Shown piece after piece: positions 1-11,037 of a stretch of DNA of 64,000 bases (its first letter is position 1; each line of letters opens with the position of its first letter). The DNA is taken from NCBI GenBank assembly GCA_029532415.1, contig JAQOTA010000001.1, forward strand, positions 186,001 through 250,000, in the 5' to 3' direction. This DNA comes from Marasmius tenuissimus (taxonomy: Eukaryota > Basidiomycota > Agaricomycetes > Agaricales > Marasmiaceae). The notes below the pieces were generated by a model. The model made no database searches, was not told the origin of the DNA, and saw only the letters and a program-made list of their open reading frames with translations. Both the position numbers and the translations under genes were made by a program.

Positions 1-139
1 CCTCCTTTTTCTCTCTCTTCCATCTAACTGCACTTCCGGTACTCAAGGGCTCAGTTTCGCAGGTGCCTTACTCGCAGAAGGCCAGTAACAATCCTTTTTC
101 AGCTAATCACAGTCAACTGACACTCACTTGATTTCTTAG

Positions 140-829
140 CTCTGATGAGCATCCGTGTCTGGGCGGTTTGGGGACGGAGCAGATATATCTTGGCTTGCTT
201 GGGGATCCTTTATATTGGATGCTTCACTCCCGGTGCTTTCTATTTTGGCAAATTTATTCAAGGGGTTGCCTGTGAGTTCAACTTTCCGAGATCAATAGCT
301 GCACCAGTTCGACGGCTAAAGGCAGAGTTATAGACGGGAACCCACCCTTCCCGATATCGAATCGTGAAGGATGTCTCATAGTTGGAGGAAACAATCTCCT
401 CTACATAACATGGACTATGTTCGCTGTCTATGATACAGGTTGGTAGTGATCAATGACTCCGTCCTTGACTTGCTAAAACTGATGAGGAGCAGCCTCATTT
501 ATCTTGATGATGATCCCGGTGGCGAGAGCTTGTGAGTTGCGAGCGTCGAGTCAATTCCTCTATTTACTCAATTCCTCAACAGACCGTCGCGGTGGACGGA
601 GTAGTGTCATACGGATTATTTATCAAGATGGTCAGCTTTGCAAGTGATTCAAGGAATGGTTCTCGAGATAAGCTCACAGCCTTTCTACACTCAAGGAATC
701 AAGTACTCTGTGTTCCTATCCGGTATATTCATTCTCACGGACATACTTAGCACACTCACAAATATATTTTCAGCTTTCTCCCTGATGAACATTGTCGTGA
801 TGATCACGTGCCCAGTAGGTTCCGGTCTG
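140..829 (+). pseudogene. DUF6533-family membrane protein, decayed 3' part
   Basis: After a splice acceptor (cttag) the frame reads SIRVWAVWGRSRYI followed by a hydrophobic segment, the RVWAVW motif typical of basidiomycete DUF6533 seven-helix membrane proteins. Later exon-like pieces encode GGRSSVIRIIYQDG and a C-terminal membrane segment starting GIKYSVFLSG. A TAG at 331-333 and a one-base frame change relative to the right-arm paralogue (VIDGNPPFPISNREGC lies in another frame) break the frame. Upstream exons with the DUF6533 domain itself would lie left of the window. Function of the family is unknown. Confidence 0.65.
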
Positions 830-1070
830 TAACAAAAATTATCTTGTTGAGTCTGACTTCCGAATGTGATAGAGCTTTGTTTTCCTCCTCTCTTCGTACG
901 CGCGCCACAGACATTTCTCTTCCATTGGTTTTATGCTGACCAATACAACTCAGTGTCGAACGGGTCTTTCATTCAGTCATTGCCAGCCGGGCTATTCTCC
1001 ACATTCGACAGCAATCTGACACACAAGGAGTATATGTAGGCAGTGGGGAGCAGTTCCAGCTGAGGAGTCC

Positions 1071-2458
1071 TTATGTCGGAAATCGAGGCCAGGTTTCCTC
1101 AAAAACCGGGCAAAATACTTGAGTTTTCTCCTTACCTTGTACTTACCTTATTACAACGCACTGACAGCTGTACTTGAGAGAACCTTGAGCAATGCAGTTG
1201 AGTCAAACTTGGGGGAGCAAGTGAGTCAAACTTAAGGGAGTGAACAAGGTGGCTCAAGGTCGATGTTGAGGGAGTAGATGAGGCAACTCAAACTGTGCTC
1301 AAGGGTACCTCAACATCGACCTTGAGGGAGTAAACGAGCTGACTCAACTTCACTCAAGCCGCGCTCAACAATGCTTCAAGGTTTGTCTCAAGTCAGGTCA
1401 GGCAAACACACATGAAAGGGTAGAACGAAATATATTGTATATGTTGTGTGAATACATAGGAGCGGCGAGTACACTGCGTAGTGAGAGCTGCCATTGTTCA
1501 ATGTGAGCACTGTACAACATGCAGGGCTTATGAAGTCAAGTGCTAACCTTGGGTTGGGCCAGTTTCTGGCCAGGACAACATATTCGTTGACTGTGGAGAG
1601 GTTGTAAGTAGCTGCACCAGACAGAGAGAGAGGGAACACATACCAGTAGGCGACTCGGTGGCGAGTGTGTATCCTGTGTTGTTGTTTATTTCTTCCCTTC
1701 TACACTACATTTCAGTGAGATACAGAGTGGAGGAGAGGGCTGGTTTATACATTACAGTGCTTCAAAATTATACATTGCGTTAGAGCCACCAATATATCAA
1801 TGGAGGTGTTCATTTAACTCAAACCATTCATCATGTTCTGTCCCAGCTGTCCAAGTTTCAGAAACAAACTAGAATCAAGACAAAAAAAAGACTCACAGCA
1901 ACAAATGACTTCCATCCTCATGAACCCTAAGCACTCCATCTTCAGGTGTATACAAAGCTCTGGGATGCCAAGTTGGAAGGGACTCTGAGGATAACAAAGA
2001 CAATGCACCCACTTTGTGGCAATTCATTGCTCAAGTTTGTACTTTCCTTTACTCATGTTCATACTCTCGAGTCTCTTTATCATTTGCTCAAGTCCACATT
2101 TTCCTTCACTCAAGTCCATTTTCCTCTTTGCTCAAGTCCATACTTTATGTTCGCTCAAGTCTTACTTCTTCTCTGAAGGCTATTTATTCCCTACTCAATT
2201 TTTGCTCAAGTTCCCTACCTACATTAGTACAGAGTGAATCTCAAGTTTTCTGCTCAAGTCATTCTCAAGATTTCCTCAAGTCATTCCTTCAGATATTTGT
2301 CAAGGTAATACTCAATTTGATACTCAAGTTGAATCTGATTTTGAGATCTACTACTTGAGCAGCATACTTGAGGGTGAAAACTTAAGGTAGAGGGCCTAAG
2401 GATCCTCAAGGATTTTGCCCCGATTTTGAAGGGAAGGTGGCTGTGGAGTAGTTATGTC
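1071..2458. mobile_element. Non-autonomous hAT-like DNA transposon, about 1.37 kb
   Basis: The element proper is 1,078-2,451, flanked by ttatgtc at 1,071-1,077 and again at 2,452-2,458 (7 identical bases, compatible with a mutated 8-bp hAT-type duplication). The right arm of the inverted duplication has the empty site (ctatgtc on its strand, 57,916-57,922). Imperfect terminal inverted repeats lie at 1,089-1,124 and 2,404-2,440, sharing a core resembling CGGGCAAAAT.CTTGAG. The interior carries many copies of CTCAAG or its complement CTTGAG towards both ends, like the subterminal transposase-binding repeats of hAT elements. No transposase coding sequence is present. CpG is scarce, suggesting past methylation. 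Confidence 0.7.
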
Positions 2459-3640
2459 AGTTCAACAGACACTAATTATATTAAGTAGTACTCATCCCAT
2501 GGGGGAAGACTTGTAGAAAAAGAGCTCCACTATCTGTAGTTCTCAATTGGTTTCTTGTGTATCATACAATCAAGCTCCTCATATTCGGCCTCCGACCGCA
2601 TATCCTTTCGTTAATTTTAGCGGAGGCCAAAGGGTTGCTGGGGAAGTCAAGGATCGGCCATTGTGGTGGATGGGAAAGGGGGGGAAAGCGCGGAAACGAG
2701 AATCATTGAGCTGAGGATACGTAGAAGGGTATTTTGTGCACAGACCACCTTTATTGGTGGTCAATATTCAATCACGGCATAAATATCTCTCAGGGCTCGG
2801 TCCACTCAGCTTTCAAATTCAAACTCCACTCTGTGCCGAGTTGTCTCAGTCGATGGGAGAGGAGTGCGTGTACCATCGAATATGATGGTTAGTAAATGAG
2901 GCTCTACACCAGGAAACGCACTGTCAATCCTCCACCTTTCGCCTGATTCAAATGCTCGGTTTTTTATCGCAACTGTTCTAGATGGGATGAAGCCAATTGT
3001 TCCACGGAATGTCCCCAGTTTGAACCTGGGTCGAATCAACATGGTATCATCAGAATATTGTCTTGTGATTTCTTTGCCCACTAATAGGGCTGGGAAGATA
3101 TTGGTTTCAAACCGAAGCGAGATTGAGGGCCGCCTGGAGTTCAATTTTTTTCTGGTACATTGAAATAGTAAGCTATATTCCTTCGTGCGTGCCCACTCGC
3201 GTTCATACCATCGGAGTGAAATGGGATTGTAATCTTATCAAGATACATCCTACATACCATAACCCAGCAAAAAATCTTTGTGTGAAGCCGACGATCGCTC
3301 GCAACAGTATTTCTACTTATCGGAGACGAGACACGAGGCCGGTGGTCCGTAAACTCCCCGAAAATTCTTGAAAAAATAACACCTCAATGTGTAAACCGAG
3401 GGCCCGATACAACGACAGTTGTATCCGTAGTTTGCACGGTGCAACTCGACAGCATGGCGAAATCCTTCCTCTATGCGCCGATTCGAGGACTTGCAAGCCA
3501 GGCGACTGATAAGTTGTTGGGTTTTAGGTGATGTAGTAATGGGTTATGCTCAACGATCTTTCAGATAGCGATTCCTCCCAACCGTTCCGAGAGTAACTCA
3601 AACAGTCTCGTCCATATATATTAATGAGGCTGAGTGACTA
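2459..3640. other. Intergenic part of the left arm with a tRNA-Val relic
   Basis: I see no supportable protein gene here. Short open frames do not survive in the right-arm counterpart (48,480-49,228 and 57,494-57,915). The stretch is useful mainly as the empty-site reference for the gypsy insertion: 2,690-2,740 is continuous here but split by the retroelement on the right. Confidence 0.5.
2958..3043 (+). pseudogene. Degenerate tRNA-Val relic (left arm)
   Basis: The stretch ends in GTCCCCAGTTTGAACC followed by TGGGTCGAATCA, which is the T arm and acceptor 3' strand of the intact tRNA-Val at 60,756-60,850 with few changes. Upstream, TTATCGCA.CTGTTCTA resembles its D arm and anticodon stem. The 5' acceptor strand and anticodon loop are lost. 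A more decayed copy is at 48,936-49,010 on the other strand, so the relic predates the arm duplication. Confidence 0.55.
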
Positions 3641-4030
3641 ACCTTCAAGGGTAATCTCGATCTACCATCACTCAACTGACGATGCCGCCAGAGTCCGAGC
3701 TTTGCCCCCGGTACTTCACTGTACTTCCTCGTACCATACTGTGCTCCCTTTCCTCGTTCAAATCTCCCACTCTCAGGTTCCCTGGATTAGAACTTCGTTT
3801 TGGGGAGTGAAGAGGGTCAGAACGTTGTGGATTGACCTCGAATCAGGACGATCTGATAGCTGACGGATTGGATGTGCATCATGATGGTTGTGACCGAGTG
3901 AAGAATTAACTCGGTTGTGAGTGTTGAATTTCTAATCTGAATTTGAGTCCCGTGGGGCTATGCCGGTGTTCTGCATATAGCCAACATAAACTAAGACGGT
4001 AACCGGATATTTATGTAGTCTTCTATTCGA
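3640..4030 (-). pseudogene. Relic of the 3' end of a membrane-protein gene (left arm)
   Basis: Read on the minus strand this matches 47,945-48,310 and, more distantly, the 3' part of the membrane-protein gene at 41,936-43,521, including a stretch equivalent to its MQNTGIA exon end and its Ser/Gly-rich tail. Stops and frame changes prevent a continuous reading. It shows that this gene family was once present in the duplicated segment. Confidence 0.5.
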
Positions 4031-5150
4031 GTGAAGTTGATCTCTGAGTAGCCCAAAACTGCCCCTTTATACTTGTAAGGCCATCAGGGCCCGATCGCTT
4101 CTCTCCCTTGGTTTCAACTCATGTGAAGCTCGATGCGGCTCATGTCGCGCTTATTCAATCTTGTCTCCCGTTTATAAGTGGCAATGGTCCTCCCAAATCC
4201 CCGAATTCCGTCTTCCTGTATGCTGTTGACTCTTCGAGCGCGCTTGAGATCATCTACGCCCCCAATCTCGAACATCTCGTTTTGAAATCTCAAGTTGATG
4301 CGTATGAAAAAATCGGGTAATGTATACGGCGGGGTTCGTCCATTCGGTAGGTGTGTTGGACATTTTACGCGAAAGGGCAAGGCGCGCTCGAGGGGTGGTG
4401 GTAGGTGGCTTTGGAGGTGTTTCATGCGGCTGAGGAGATGTTTGATGTGGATTGAGAGGTGCTTGGGATGAAATCAAGGTTGTTTGAGGCGATTGCTGCC
4501 GCTCTTTTCTCTCTCCTCTCTCAACCCTTCTTGATTTGTTTTTCATCACCTTCCCAGGTAGTGCCATCCTGTTCGCAATCCGCAAAATGGCGACGGCGGA
4601 AAACGGCATTGGACAGAACGGCCATGTCCATCACTGACGTTGCGCGCCGCCAGGCCCTCAAACCGAGTCGAGCCCCATTCTACGGCAGTGGCCGTGCTGC
4701 ACAACGTCATGTACGGCCAGGGTCGTTTTGTGCAAGCAGTCTAATGCGCTATAGTGTCGCCAAGCCAGACGGGTGCAGGAGAGTTCCACGTAGCCGCCTG
4801 GCTTATCGAGACTGAACATTCGCCTCATGTTAGCCACCTACGTCAGACTGAGATATGAGCGTTGTTGTGCACTGACGGTCCAAAGTGACATCAATTGAGG
4901 TACTGAAGACTCTGTGCGAGTAAACCTCAGATTTCAAAACACAGACTAAAAATACCTTGACACGATATGCAAGCGATTGGCTACCGAGACGGCTAGATAC
5001 GTGGCGTCCTCAACGAGGGACGCACACACAAAAGGAACAAAAAAAAAAGAGTTGAACGCCAGTAAGTAACCACCAGCTCAGATGGAGCTCACTCCCGTGT
5101 GAACCGAAAGTACACCAAGTGACACTCCCGGCCCTCGACACACCTCGATC
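4031..5150. other. Left-arm intergenic region, no supported gene
   Basis: Both arms keep a short ATG-initiated frame (left ATG 4,587: MATAEN then IGQNGHVHH and stop) in a good start context. This could be the first exon of a lost gene, but nothing downstream supports it. The rest (4,108-4,500 and 4,800-5,150) shows no conserved coding frame. Confidence 0.35.
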
Positions 5151-5158
5151 TAAGAAAA

Positions 5159-5170
5159 AAAGTATAAATA
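5159..5170 (+). promoter_or_regulatory. TATA box of the left DUF6593 gene
   Basis: AAGTATAAATAC lies about 40 bp upstream of the ATG at 5,207. The same TATA motif precedes the right-arm copy at about 46,784-46,795 on the minus strand, so the core promoter is conserved in both duplicates. Confidence 0.6.
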
Positions 5171-5206
5171 CCCCCAGGTGTTCGATAGTGCTATCACAAC
5201 GATACC

Positions 5207-5897
5207 ATGGATCTCATATACTCAGAAGACAACTCCAAGAAGATGACAATCTCGTTGGCCACTGGTCAACCTGTGTACGAGGTGTCCACACAGGAGGAGA
5301 CTTCTAGCTCAGAGCCAACGATGATAAAGAAGTTTCAGAATCCTGGAGATCCGCCGGTGGATATTGGTCAAGTGAAGATGCGGTCGTTTCATTCCGACGT
5401 TTGCGAGTTATTAGGCAGGGATATTCGACCCAGGAAAGGGGATTTGTGGTCAAGGTGGGCAAACTTTTCGATTGATTTTTTAACGGGTGGTTAGATGAAG
5501 GTTGTCTTTTAGTTCCAGGTCATTCACATCCCTGGTGAATGGACAGGAGTATACATGGGATCAGGAGGATTCGAAGGCCACGGTAAGTCAAATGACCATG
5601 AAATTCGAGCCCATACTAATGGGAACAATCTAGTTAACCGATGAGTTCGAGAACACCGTAGCAATTTACAAAGGAAGCCATTCAGAGGCACCAGTGAAGC
5701 TTTCTGTTACGCCCGAAGGGATGTCAATACTCGACGAGATTGTGGTGACTTGCGTATATCACGAGCAGCAGTGTGAAGAGGATGCTGAAAAAGAGAAAGT
5801 GATGCTCGACGTAGCCAAAGGAGTAGGCAAAGAGGTGGGCAAGATGGTAGGCAAAGAGGTGTTCAAAGCGATAGTGGCTGCAGCAGAATCGGGCTAA
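5207..5897 (+). CDS. DUF6593 domain protein, left-arm copy, 3 exons, 193 aa
   Basis: Exons 5,207-5,454, 5,513-5,582 and 5,634-5,897 with introns of 58 and 51 bp (gtgggc..tttag, gtaagt..ctag) join in frame to 194 codons including TAA. The N-terminus MDLIYSEDNSKK.T followed by an IKKF motif, the central NGQEYTWDQEDSKATLTDEF and the C-terminal PEGMSILDEIVVTC are the signature order of basidiomycete DUF6593 proteins. A lysine- and valine-rich amphipathic tail (repeated VGKEVGK units) follows. Biochemical role of the family is unknown. The splice sites, length and frame are the same in the inverted paralogue at 46,060-46,747, which argues that both are maintained genes. Confidence 0.85.
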
Positions 5898-6950
5898 AGG
5901 AACAATCACTGTGTTATAGTTGTAAATCAATGAAGGCCTTTGAAGCAATTCATGACGCGAACGCGATCAACTGTACGACGCACAAGGTCCCAGCAGAACT
6001 TGTCTCCACACCTAACCTGGAACGTCTAAGTTTGGAGTCGACTTCACGATGTCTGGCCACTGTTGATTACTCAGCGAGATTCGTCTTACAGCAGTCGTCA
6101 CTTCTACTTACCACTGCTATCAAGGTTGCACTCCAGTCAGCTCCACCTCAACTGGATATCCCGACGAGGGGTCTTGGTGTTGAGGTGGGGCTGAGAACGT
6201 GGGGCTTCTGTGTGAGATATCTGTTCAGGCCTGTCATGGGTTCTTTGTGTTTGGTGTGAACAGAAGCGAGCAACGAAGAAAAGTTGCACAACCGGACTAT
6301 GACCATTATAGCATTCCCGTTGATCTGGCCGTTGTTTCGACTCTTATGGCTGTACGTATCAAAAATCCATGTGGCTTTCAAAGTAATGACGTCAAAAACC
6401 TTTAGGGCCTCGCAGCAATGTTACGTGTGGCTTATGGCAAATCGGTGGACAGCGTTTAGCAAGACGTCAAATATACTCACTTCAAGGGGGAGGAGGCTCA
6501 TCAAGCGTTGTGTGGATGTATCAGGGATCGTAGAAATTTTCTCATATCATTTTCATTCTATGGAGCCGATATAGAGACAATCGGGAGTCCAGGGGAGACA
6601 ATATCCTGTATCAAGGGACCTTATGGAGTGCTGATTCCAGTGGGTCCAATATCAGTGTCAACACGCTGCGTCATCCAGGAGTTGAACACACAATTCCCGG
6701 ACTCTCATGTTGAAAGAGGTCGAAGATTATCTTGCCCAAAAACCTCCAGCCCGAAAAGTGTAATCCAAAAGCTGATTCTACGTGTATCCTGCCTCTCACA
6801 CATCTATGTATGTACATTACTTTCCTAAACTTGCACCAAACGGTAGACGTAATCTCGAAGGGAAATCTGGCTACACACCCAGGCGGTTCACCCAAACAAC
6901 GCATCAAATTGGGATGTCAAACAAAGCACCTCGCAAACTCATGCTGTGTG
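5898..6950. other. Left-arm downstream block, conserved but unrecognised
   Basis: Sequence is shared with 44,800-46,030 on the other strand. Frames such as 5,930-6,259 have a counterpart in the right arm at 45,693-45,902 (LATVDYS.R, GLGVEVGLRT and similar motifs), with further matching pieces down to the YGVLIPVGPISVST region near 6,625. No continuous gene can be built in either arm and I do not recognise the family. It may be a decayed multi-exon gene. Confidence 0.4.
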
Positions 6951-7373
6951 CAAAAAATAGAATTTCAAATTGGGTCCCATCTGAGGCTCTGTGCAGGTTT
7001 TCATGTATTTGTTCCGCCTCAGGAGGAGGGTGTTCATAGCCCCCTGATGTTTCCATTTATGGCTTCCTCAGATTACTGGTCCCCGCCTTCCGTTCGTTGC
7101 AGATGAATGATATGGAATTGCGTTACGGTACAATACACCATATTCTCGTCTCGTACTATACCTAAGACCCCACCTTGCCCACCCAAACCTCATCCGGTTA
7201 GACTGTAGTGTACAAATGACTTGATAGACCGGAAATCAATCAATGATATCATGAGTCTCTGGTCTATAACAACCTGATATGACTTGTGAGAGTGTTCTAA
7301 CCTCTACAGATGACACTTGGTAAGTGCTGCAGATCATCAAATTACTCGGCAGGAACCAATCCCCGTGATGGGG

Positions 7374-7476
7374 TCAGTTGTGGGCGTAGTGACTAACATT
7401 ATCACCTCTCATCAGTAAATCATTTAAGGCGCGATTGAATGCACAATGGCTCAGAGTTCGACTACCTGTGAACAAC
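7374..7476 (+). pseudogene. tRNA-Glu pseudogene
   Basis: Matches the tRNA-Glu(CTC) genes at 18-22 kb through the D arm (GTAGTGACTAACATTATC), the anticodon loop CTCTCA and an intron-sized insert, but the 5' acceptor strand (TCAGTTG), the anticodon stem and the T arm (GAGTTCGACTACC) have substitutions that break pairing. About 420 bp of downstream sequence is shared with the tRNA-Glu genes at 18,226 and 19,336, so it is an old member of the same duplicated unit. Confidence 0.7.
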
Positions 7477-7479
7477 GCG

Positions 7480-7947
7480 TTTTGAGAATTTTTTAGCCCC
7501 GTCGCAGGTAACACCGCCAGTCTTGACTTGGATAGAAACTGGGTTGAACGAGTCTTTCACGACGAGAGCATTAAAAGGTAAATTAGTGAGTTATTCAAGG
7601 CTGGCAGTGAGAACAATGCCACAGGAATCCTTTAGATGTACGTGGGGGTAGCAGCCTCGCAAAGCTTCGCAAGGATGAAGAAGTACGTTCACACAAGACA
7701 GAGCCGCCGTCAATAGCGTTGAACATGGACCAATGGATCTATCAAGAGATGTCTCTCTTGCAACCGTTTGAGCGGGAATGAGGCCCTCTCAAGCTAGCTC
7801 AACGCAACTGCGAACAGTACTCATCAACGAGCAACATCATCGCTGCCTTCATCATCTGGGCCCTGGCAACAGCATACACGCATGGTAGAATGAACAACAT
7901 TGATTGGATATTTGGTCATTCGTCTAGTGGCACTGGTACTATAGGCC
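7480..7947 (+). repeat. tRNA-Glu downstream repeat unit, copy 1
   Basis: This stretch aligns by eye with 19,440-19,880 (shared words around the cagtcttg.cttggat segment, the aagtacgt.cacac segment and the ttggatatttgg end), and partly with 18,480-18,690. No open frame is conserved between the copies, so it is not coding. It marks the extent of the direct duplication that includes the tRNA-Glu and PITH genes. Confidence 0.6.
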
Positions 7948-7952
7948 TTCAC

Positions 7953-8729
7953 TGTTACATCCATGCATCTTACCCTGGTCTATCTCACCTGGTCACATCA
8001 CACTTGGCTAGTCACATCACCTCCAGACCCATTCCGAGTATTTCCGGGTATTTCCAGGCTTTTATTCAAGTCCATTCCAACACTATTCCATCCCCGGCAC
8101 TCAACCTTCACTTCCATGGTTCAGTCTCTCGCACCAAGTCCATCCCTGGAACCTCCGCCACTTCCGCTTCCGCTTCCAGGACTCTTTCATTCTTCATTCT
8201 GACTTATTCTGACTTACTTATCTTCGACTTCCGAGATATTCCCACACTCACTTATTCTATTCATATCTTCATTCCATCACGCACTTATTCATTTCCGGTT
8301 CATTTCCCTTCTGGTACATTTCTCCCTGCATTTGACTTCCATATGATACATCAACATTTCCCATACTTGACTCACTTATGATTCATTCATTTACTATAAC
8401 CCTATATAAGCTCTATACTTCTATCCTGTATCTTAAGACTCAAAATCAACCAGGTTTCAACCAGAATCACCCTGGATCAACCAGGTTTCAATCTGGGTCA
8501 ATCCCCATCATGACTCTAATGTCTTTCCTTCTCTCTCGCAACTTGTCCTCTTAGTCTAGTAGAAGGACAGCTCAGTTCATGGTGCTGTTGGTGAAACCTT
8601 CAGCTACTGTCTGCTCTAGATCCGTTGCTCCCACACTCCTTCATCATATCTCTTTCCTATCCATCTATCCAACAGCATATAAAATCCCATATCTTATCTT
8701 ATCCCTATCCAATCTGCACAATCCTAACA
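7953..8729 (+). mobile_element. Solo LTR, family A (TSD TTCAC)
   Basis: A 777-bp LTR that starts TGTTACATCC and ends ATCCTAACA, flanked by TTCAC at 7,948-7,952 and 8,730-8,734. It is the reverse-orientation equivalent of the LTRs at 34,790 and 38,542. Its TATA box (CCTATATAAG near 8,401) precedes AAGACTCAAAAT, the segment that in younger copies pairs with the primer-binding site; here one CpG has become CA. Left by LTR-LTR recombination of a full element. Confidence 0.9.
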
Positions 8730-8738
8730 TTCACCTAG

Positions 8739-9638
8739 TTGGCCACCCCTGGGAAGTTGGCCACTTGGGTTCCACACAGCTGTCACTGTGCTCTAGTCAC
8801 TCAAAGCCAGTCATGTAGTGTACATTTAATCCATATCAACCTGTAGAAACCACCTGAGTGTGATTCAGCAAGTTTGGACCAGGGTGCGGCCGGATAAATC
8901 CAGGAAAGTCAAGAAATTATGTGATTTCTTAGCCGTCGCGGTAGTTCACTGAGGGAATTATTGCACACTTCATCTGTCTATCTGTCCCTAGAAGCTCAAG
9001 ATCAATTGATGTACCTTCCAGCAAAACATATGAGCGAGTTACTCGTCACAATGGCCTATTTTCCTCCATATATGATAGAATTTCTGACGGCGTCTATTTT
9101 GTACCCACGCCATCTGCCACATTCACGACGGCCTATCTGGCTTATTGCCCAGTCCCGTGGGCATCCGCACTACACAAATACCTATTTTAGTTGGTTATCT
9201 AGCTTTTTAGCACCATATTGATCACCTTGTGAAGCTCTAGTGTCAATAATGTGTGGTATTGGCCTGGGGTGGGCTCCCCATACAGGATGCCAGCGCACTA
9301 CCGCTATCTGATATCCATATGTACTTGATACATGTTTTTAACACGTTTGAACCTTGAATTGCACCTAAATACATTGTTTTAGACCTAAATCAATGGTTGC
9401 AGTGACCATCATCCGTGAATACTCACGACTGGCCAACTACCCCATTTTGCCGAAATCTGGACCCGCGTCAGCAAAGCGATCATTTCTTGACCGGCACAAC
9501 ACCCAAGCTCATGAAATTCATATGGTATGCACTTCAGATGTTCAAAGGTACTTTCAAACCGTTTTCTGTCCAAGTGTAACTGAGTTTACCGAAATAACGG
9601 CGACAAACCGCTTACCTGGCCAACTTCCCGAAAATTAT
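8739..9638. mobile_element. Putative non-autonomous DNA transposon, about 0.9 kb
   Basis: The shared 13-mer GGGAAGTTGGCCA occurs in inverted orientation close to both ends (about 8,751-8,763 and 9,620-9,632), and TAG occurs immediately outside each end (8,736-8,738 and 9,639-9,641). The paralogous copy near 19,886 (cactagtaatctatc) reads straight across the point, consistent with an empty site. No transposase frame is present. The exact ends and superfamily are uncertain. Confidence 0.5.
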
Positions 9639-9644
9639 TAGTAG

Positions 9645-10265
9645 TCTATCTACAAAATTATTTGCAACGAATTTCTATCAGCGAAAGCCAGCATGTTTTC
9701 CACTGAACAGGATGGAAGGGACAACAACGCACATACAAATCGTTAATCGCCTGGAACCTCAAATACCTAAGCGCGATCGGCTTTTCCTTGTTCACATCGT
9801 CATCTGAAAGCTCAAAGTTAAAACACCTGTGTAACACCAGGCTCCGTAGCGTCCTGAAAGTCTCCAAAGCCTATCGAGGTTCGGTCTCGCGTGAACTTGA
9901 AGAACTTTGGTGCCTTCGCCGCCATATCAGTTGATTTGTTGAAGATAGATTTGACACGGATGGTGGGTTGTACTACAGGGTAGATAAAATGTTGAAAAGA
10001 CGCCAGCACCCAGAGAAAGAGTCAAGCAAAATGATAGAAATAGAATAAGCACAGTAGCCTTCAAGGAGAACAGCTCGTCCACATCACTCCGCAATTGGAT
10101 TCCAATATCTGTGTTGAACGATATTTCTGGTATGACTCGCTTCGACAGGTGACAGGGACTGCATTGAGGGAGTTGAGTTTTTGAAGATAGTGAAACGAGT
10201 GAAACATGTTCTTGAGGTTATTGTGTTCAGTGAATTACGTCCCCTGTTGGCTTCTGACCCCCGTT
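9645..10265 (-). pseudogene. PITH-domain gene pseudogene (duplicate of 19,913-20,769)
   Basis: On the minus strand the frame around 9,840-9,960 keeps TSIGFGDFQDATEPGVTQVF, and 9,770-9,830 keeps ELSDDDVNKEKPIALRYLRFQ, both close to the intact PITH gene. Substitutions have hit conserved positions (KSIFNKSTD for KSIIIKSTD), the join between blocks is out of frame, and the equivalent of exons 1-2 (10,080-10,265) is only faintly recognisable. The intact copy lies in the same orientation next to tRNA-Glu in both cases. Confidence 0.75.
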
Positions 10266-11037
10266 CTTAAAAACTCATGCTGTTTAATTGGTGTCGAATA
10301 GAGAATTCGGCGATATCGCGGGGCGATGGAGATAGGATGGTAGGGTTAACACCAAATCGAGAAGCATGGGCCACAAGCGAAGATTCCGATTGCTCACGGA
10401 CCACCTTTAGGGGCGGACATCGTTTCTTTCTCAGTGAAGGCTGGTGACTCCGACTTCGCCTGGCGTCTTCCTGGTCCTGTTTGTCATGGGAACTTCCTTC
10501 CCCATCATGATATGCCGCGGCACCCAGGAGATCTTTCAAACCTCACCACGTCGCGTGATACTCTCCCCTCGCATCAGGCTTGTAGCTAACATCATCATCT
10601 GTTCGCTGTATATAAGTAGTCATGGTAACACTGGGTGCAGGAACTCGCAAGTTTCGAGAAGAAATTAAAAACTCATGCGAAAACCTATTGAGGGAGAATT
10701 ACAGTAAACATAATTTCCGTGGCCTATGCAGGAGATATTCGATCCAAACTTGACCCATATAGTAGAGAAATGAGATTTAAATCCTAAATCTGGTGTTTAT
10801 ATCACATTTTTATGCATTTCTGGTATCAAGTATCTCTTTCCTTTATTCCGTGACTTGTGCTAAGATCTCCCCAAATACAGTTCAGCATCAATCTCAAATA
10901 CCCCTCGAAACTTATGTGATCCTGCACCCAGTGTAATGTTACCTATTATGTGATCAAAGGATACCCGGCTGCCAAGGCTGACATAGCTATTCGGCATCTT
11001 CTGCCTTGGTGTTGATGGGCAAGCCATAGATCTATCA
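10266..11037. other. Intergenic; one 90-codon minus-strand frame, unsupported
   Basis: A minus-strand open frame at 10,267-10,539 has a charged, Ser/Arg-rich composition but no recognisable domain or paralogue. Part of 10,740-10,960 resembles 39,350-39,540 loosely (the shared word TGCACCCAGTGTA and neighbouring AT-rich words), suggesting a dispersed repeat. Confidence 0.3.

Larger units (their letters stand above)
1..6950 (+). repeat. Left arm of a large inverted segmental duplication
   Basis: Blocks of this arm reappear in the same order on the opposite strand at 44,770-58,985. Matching pairs I could follow by eye: 1-1,077 with 57,916-58,985; 2,453-2,720 with about 57,494-57,915; 2,740-3,460 with about 48,480-49,228; 3,460-4,090 with 47,880-48,480; 4,100-5,100 with 46,850-47,870; 5,207-5,897 with 46,060-46,747; 5,930-6,870 with about 44,800-46,030. 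Similarity is highest around the DUF6593 gene and low in intergenic parts, so the duplication is not recent. The arm begins at or before the window edge. Interruptions of colinearity are explained by transposons listed separately. Confidence 0.85.

Noticed and set aside
10267..10539. 90-codon minus-strand frame near the PITH pseudogene
   Set aside because: No domain, no paralogue in the intact duplicate, and no promoter or splice signals.
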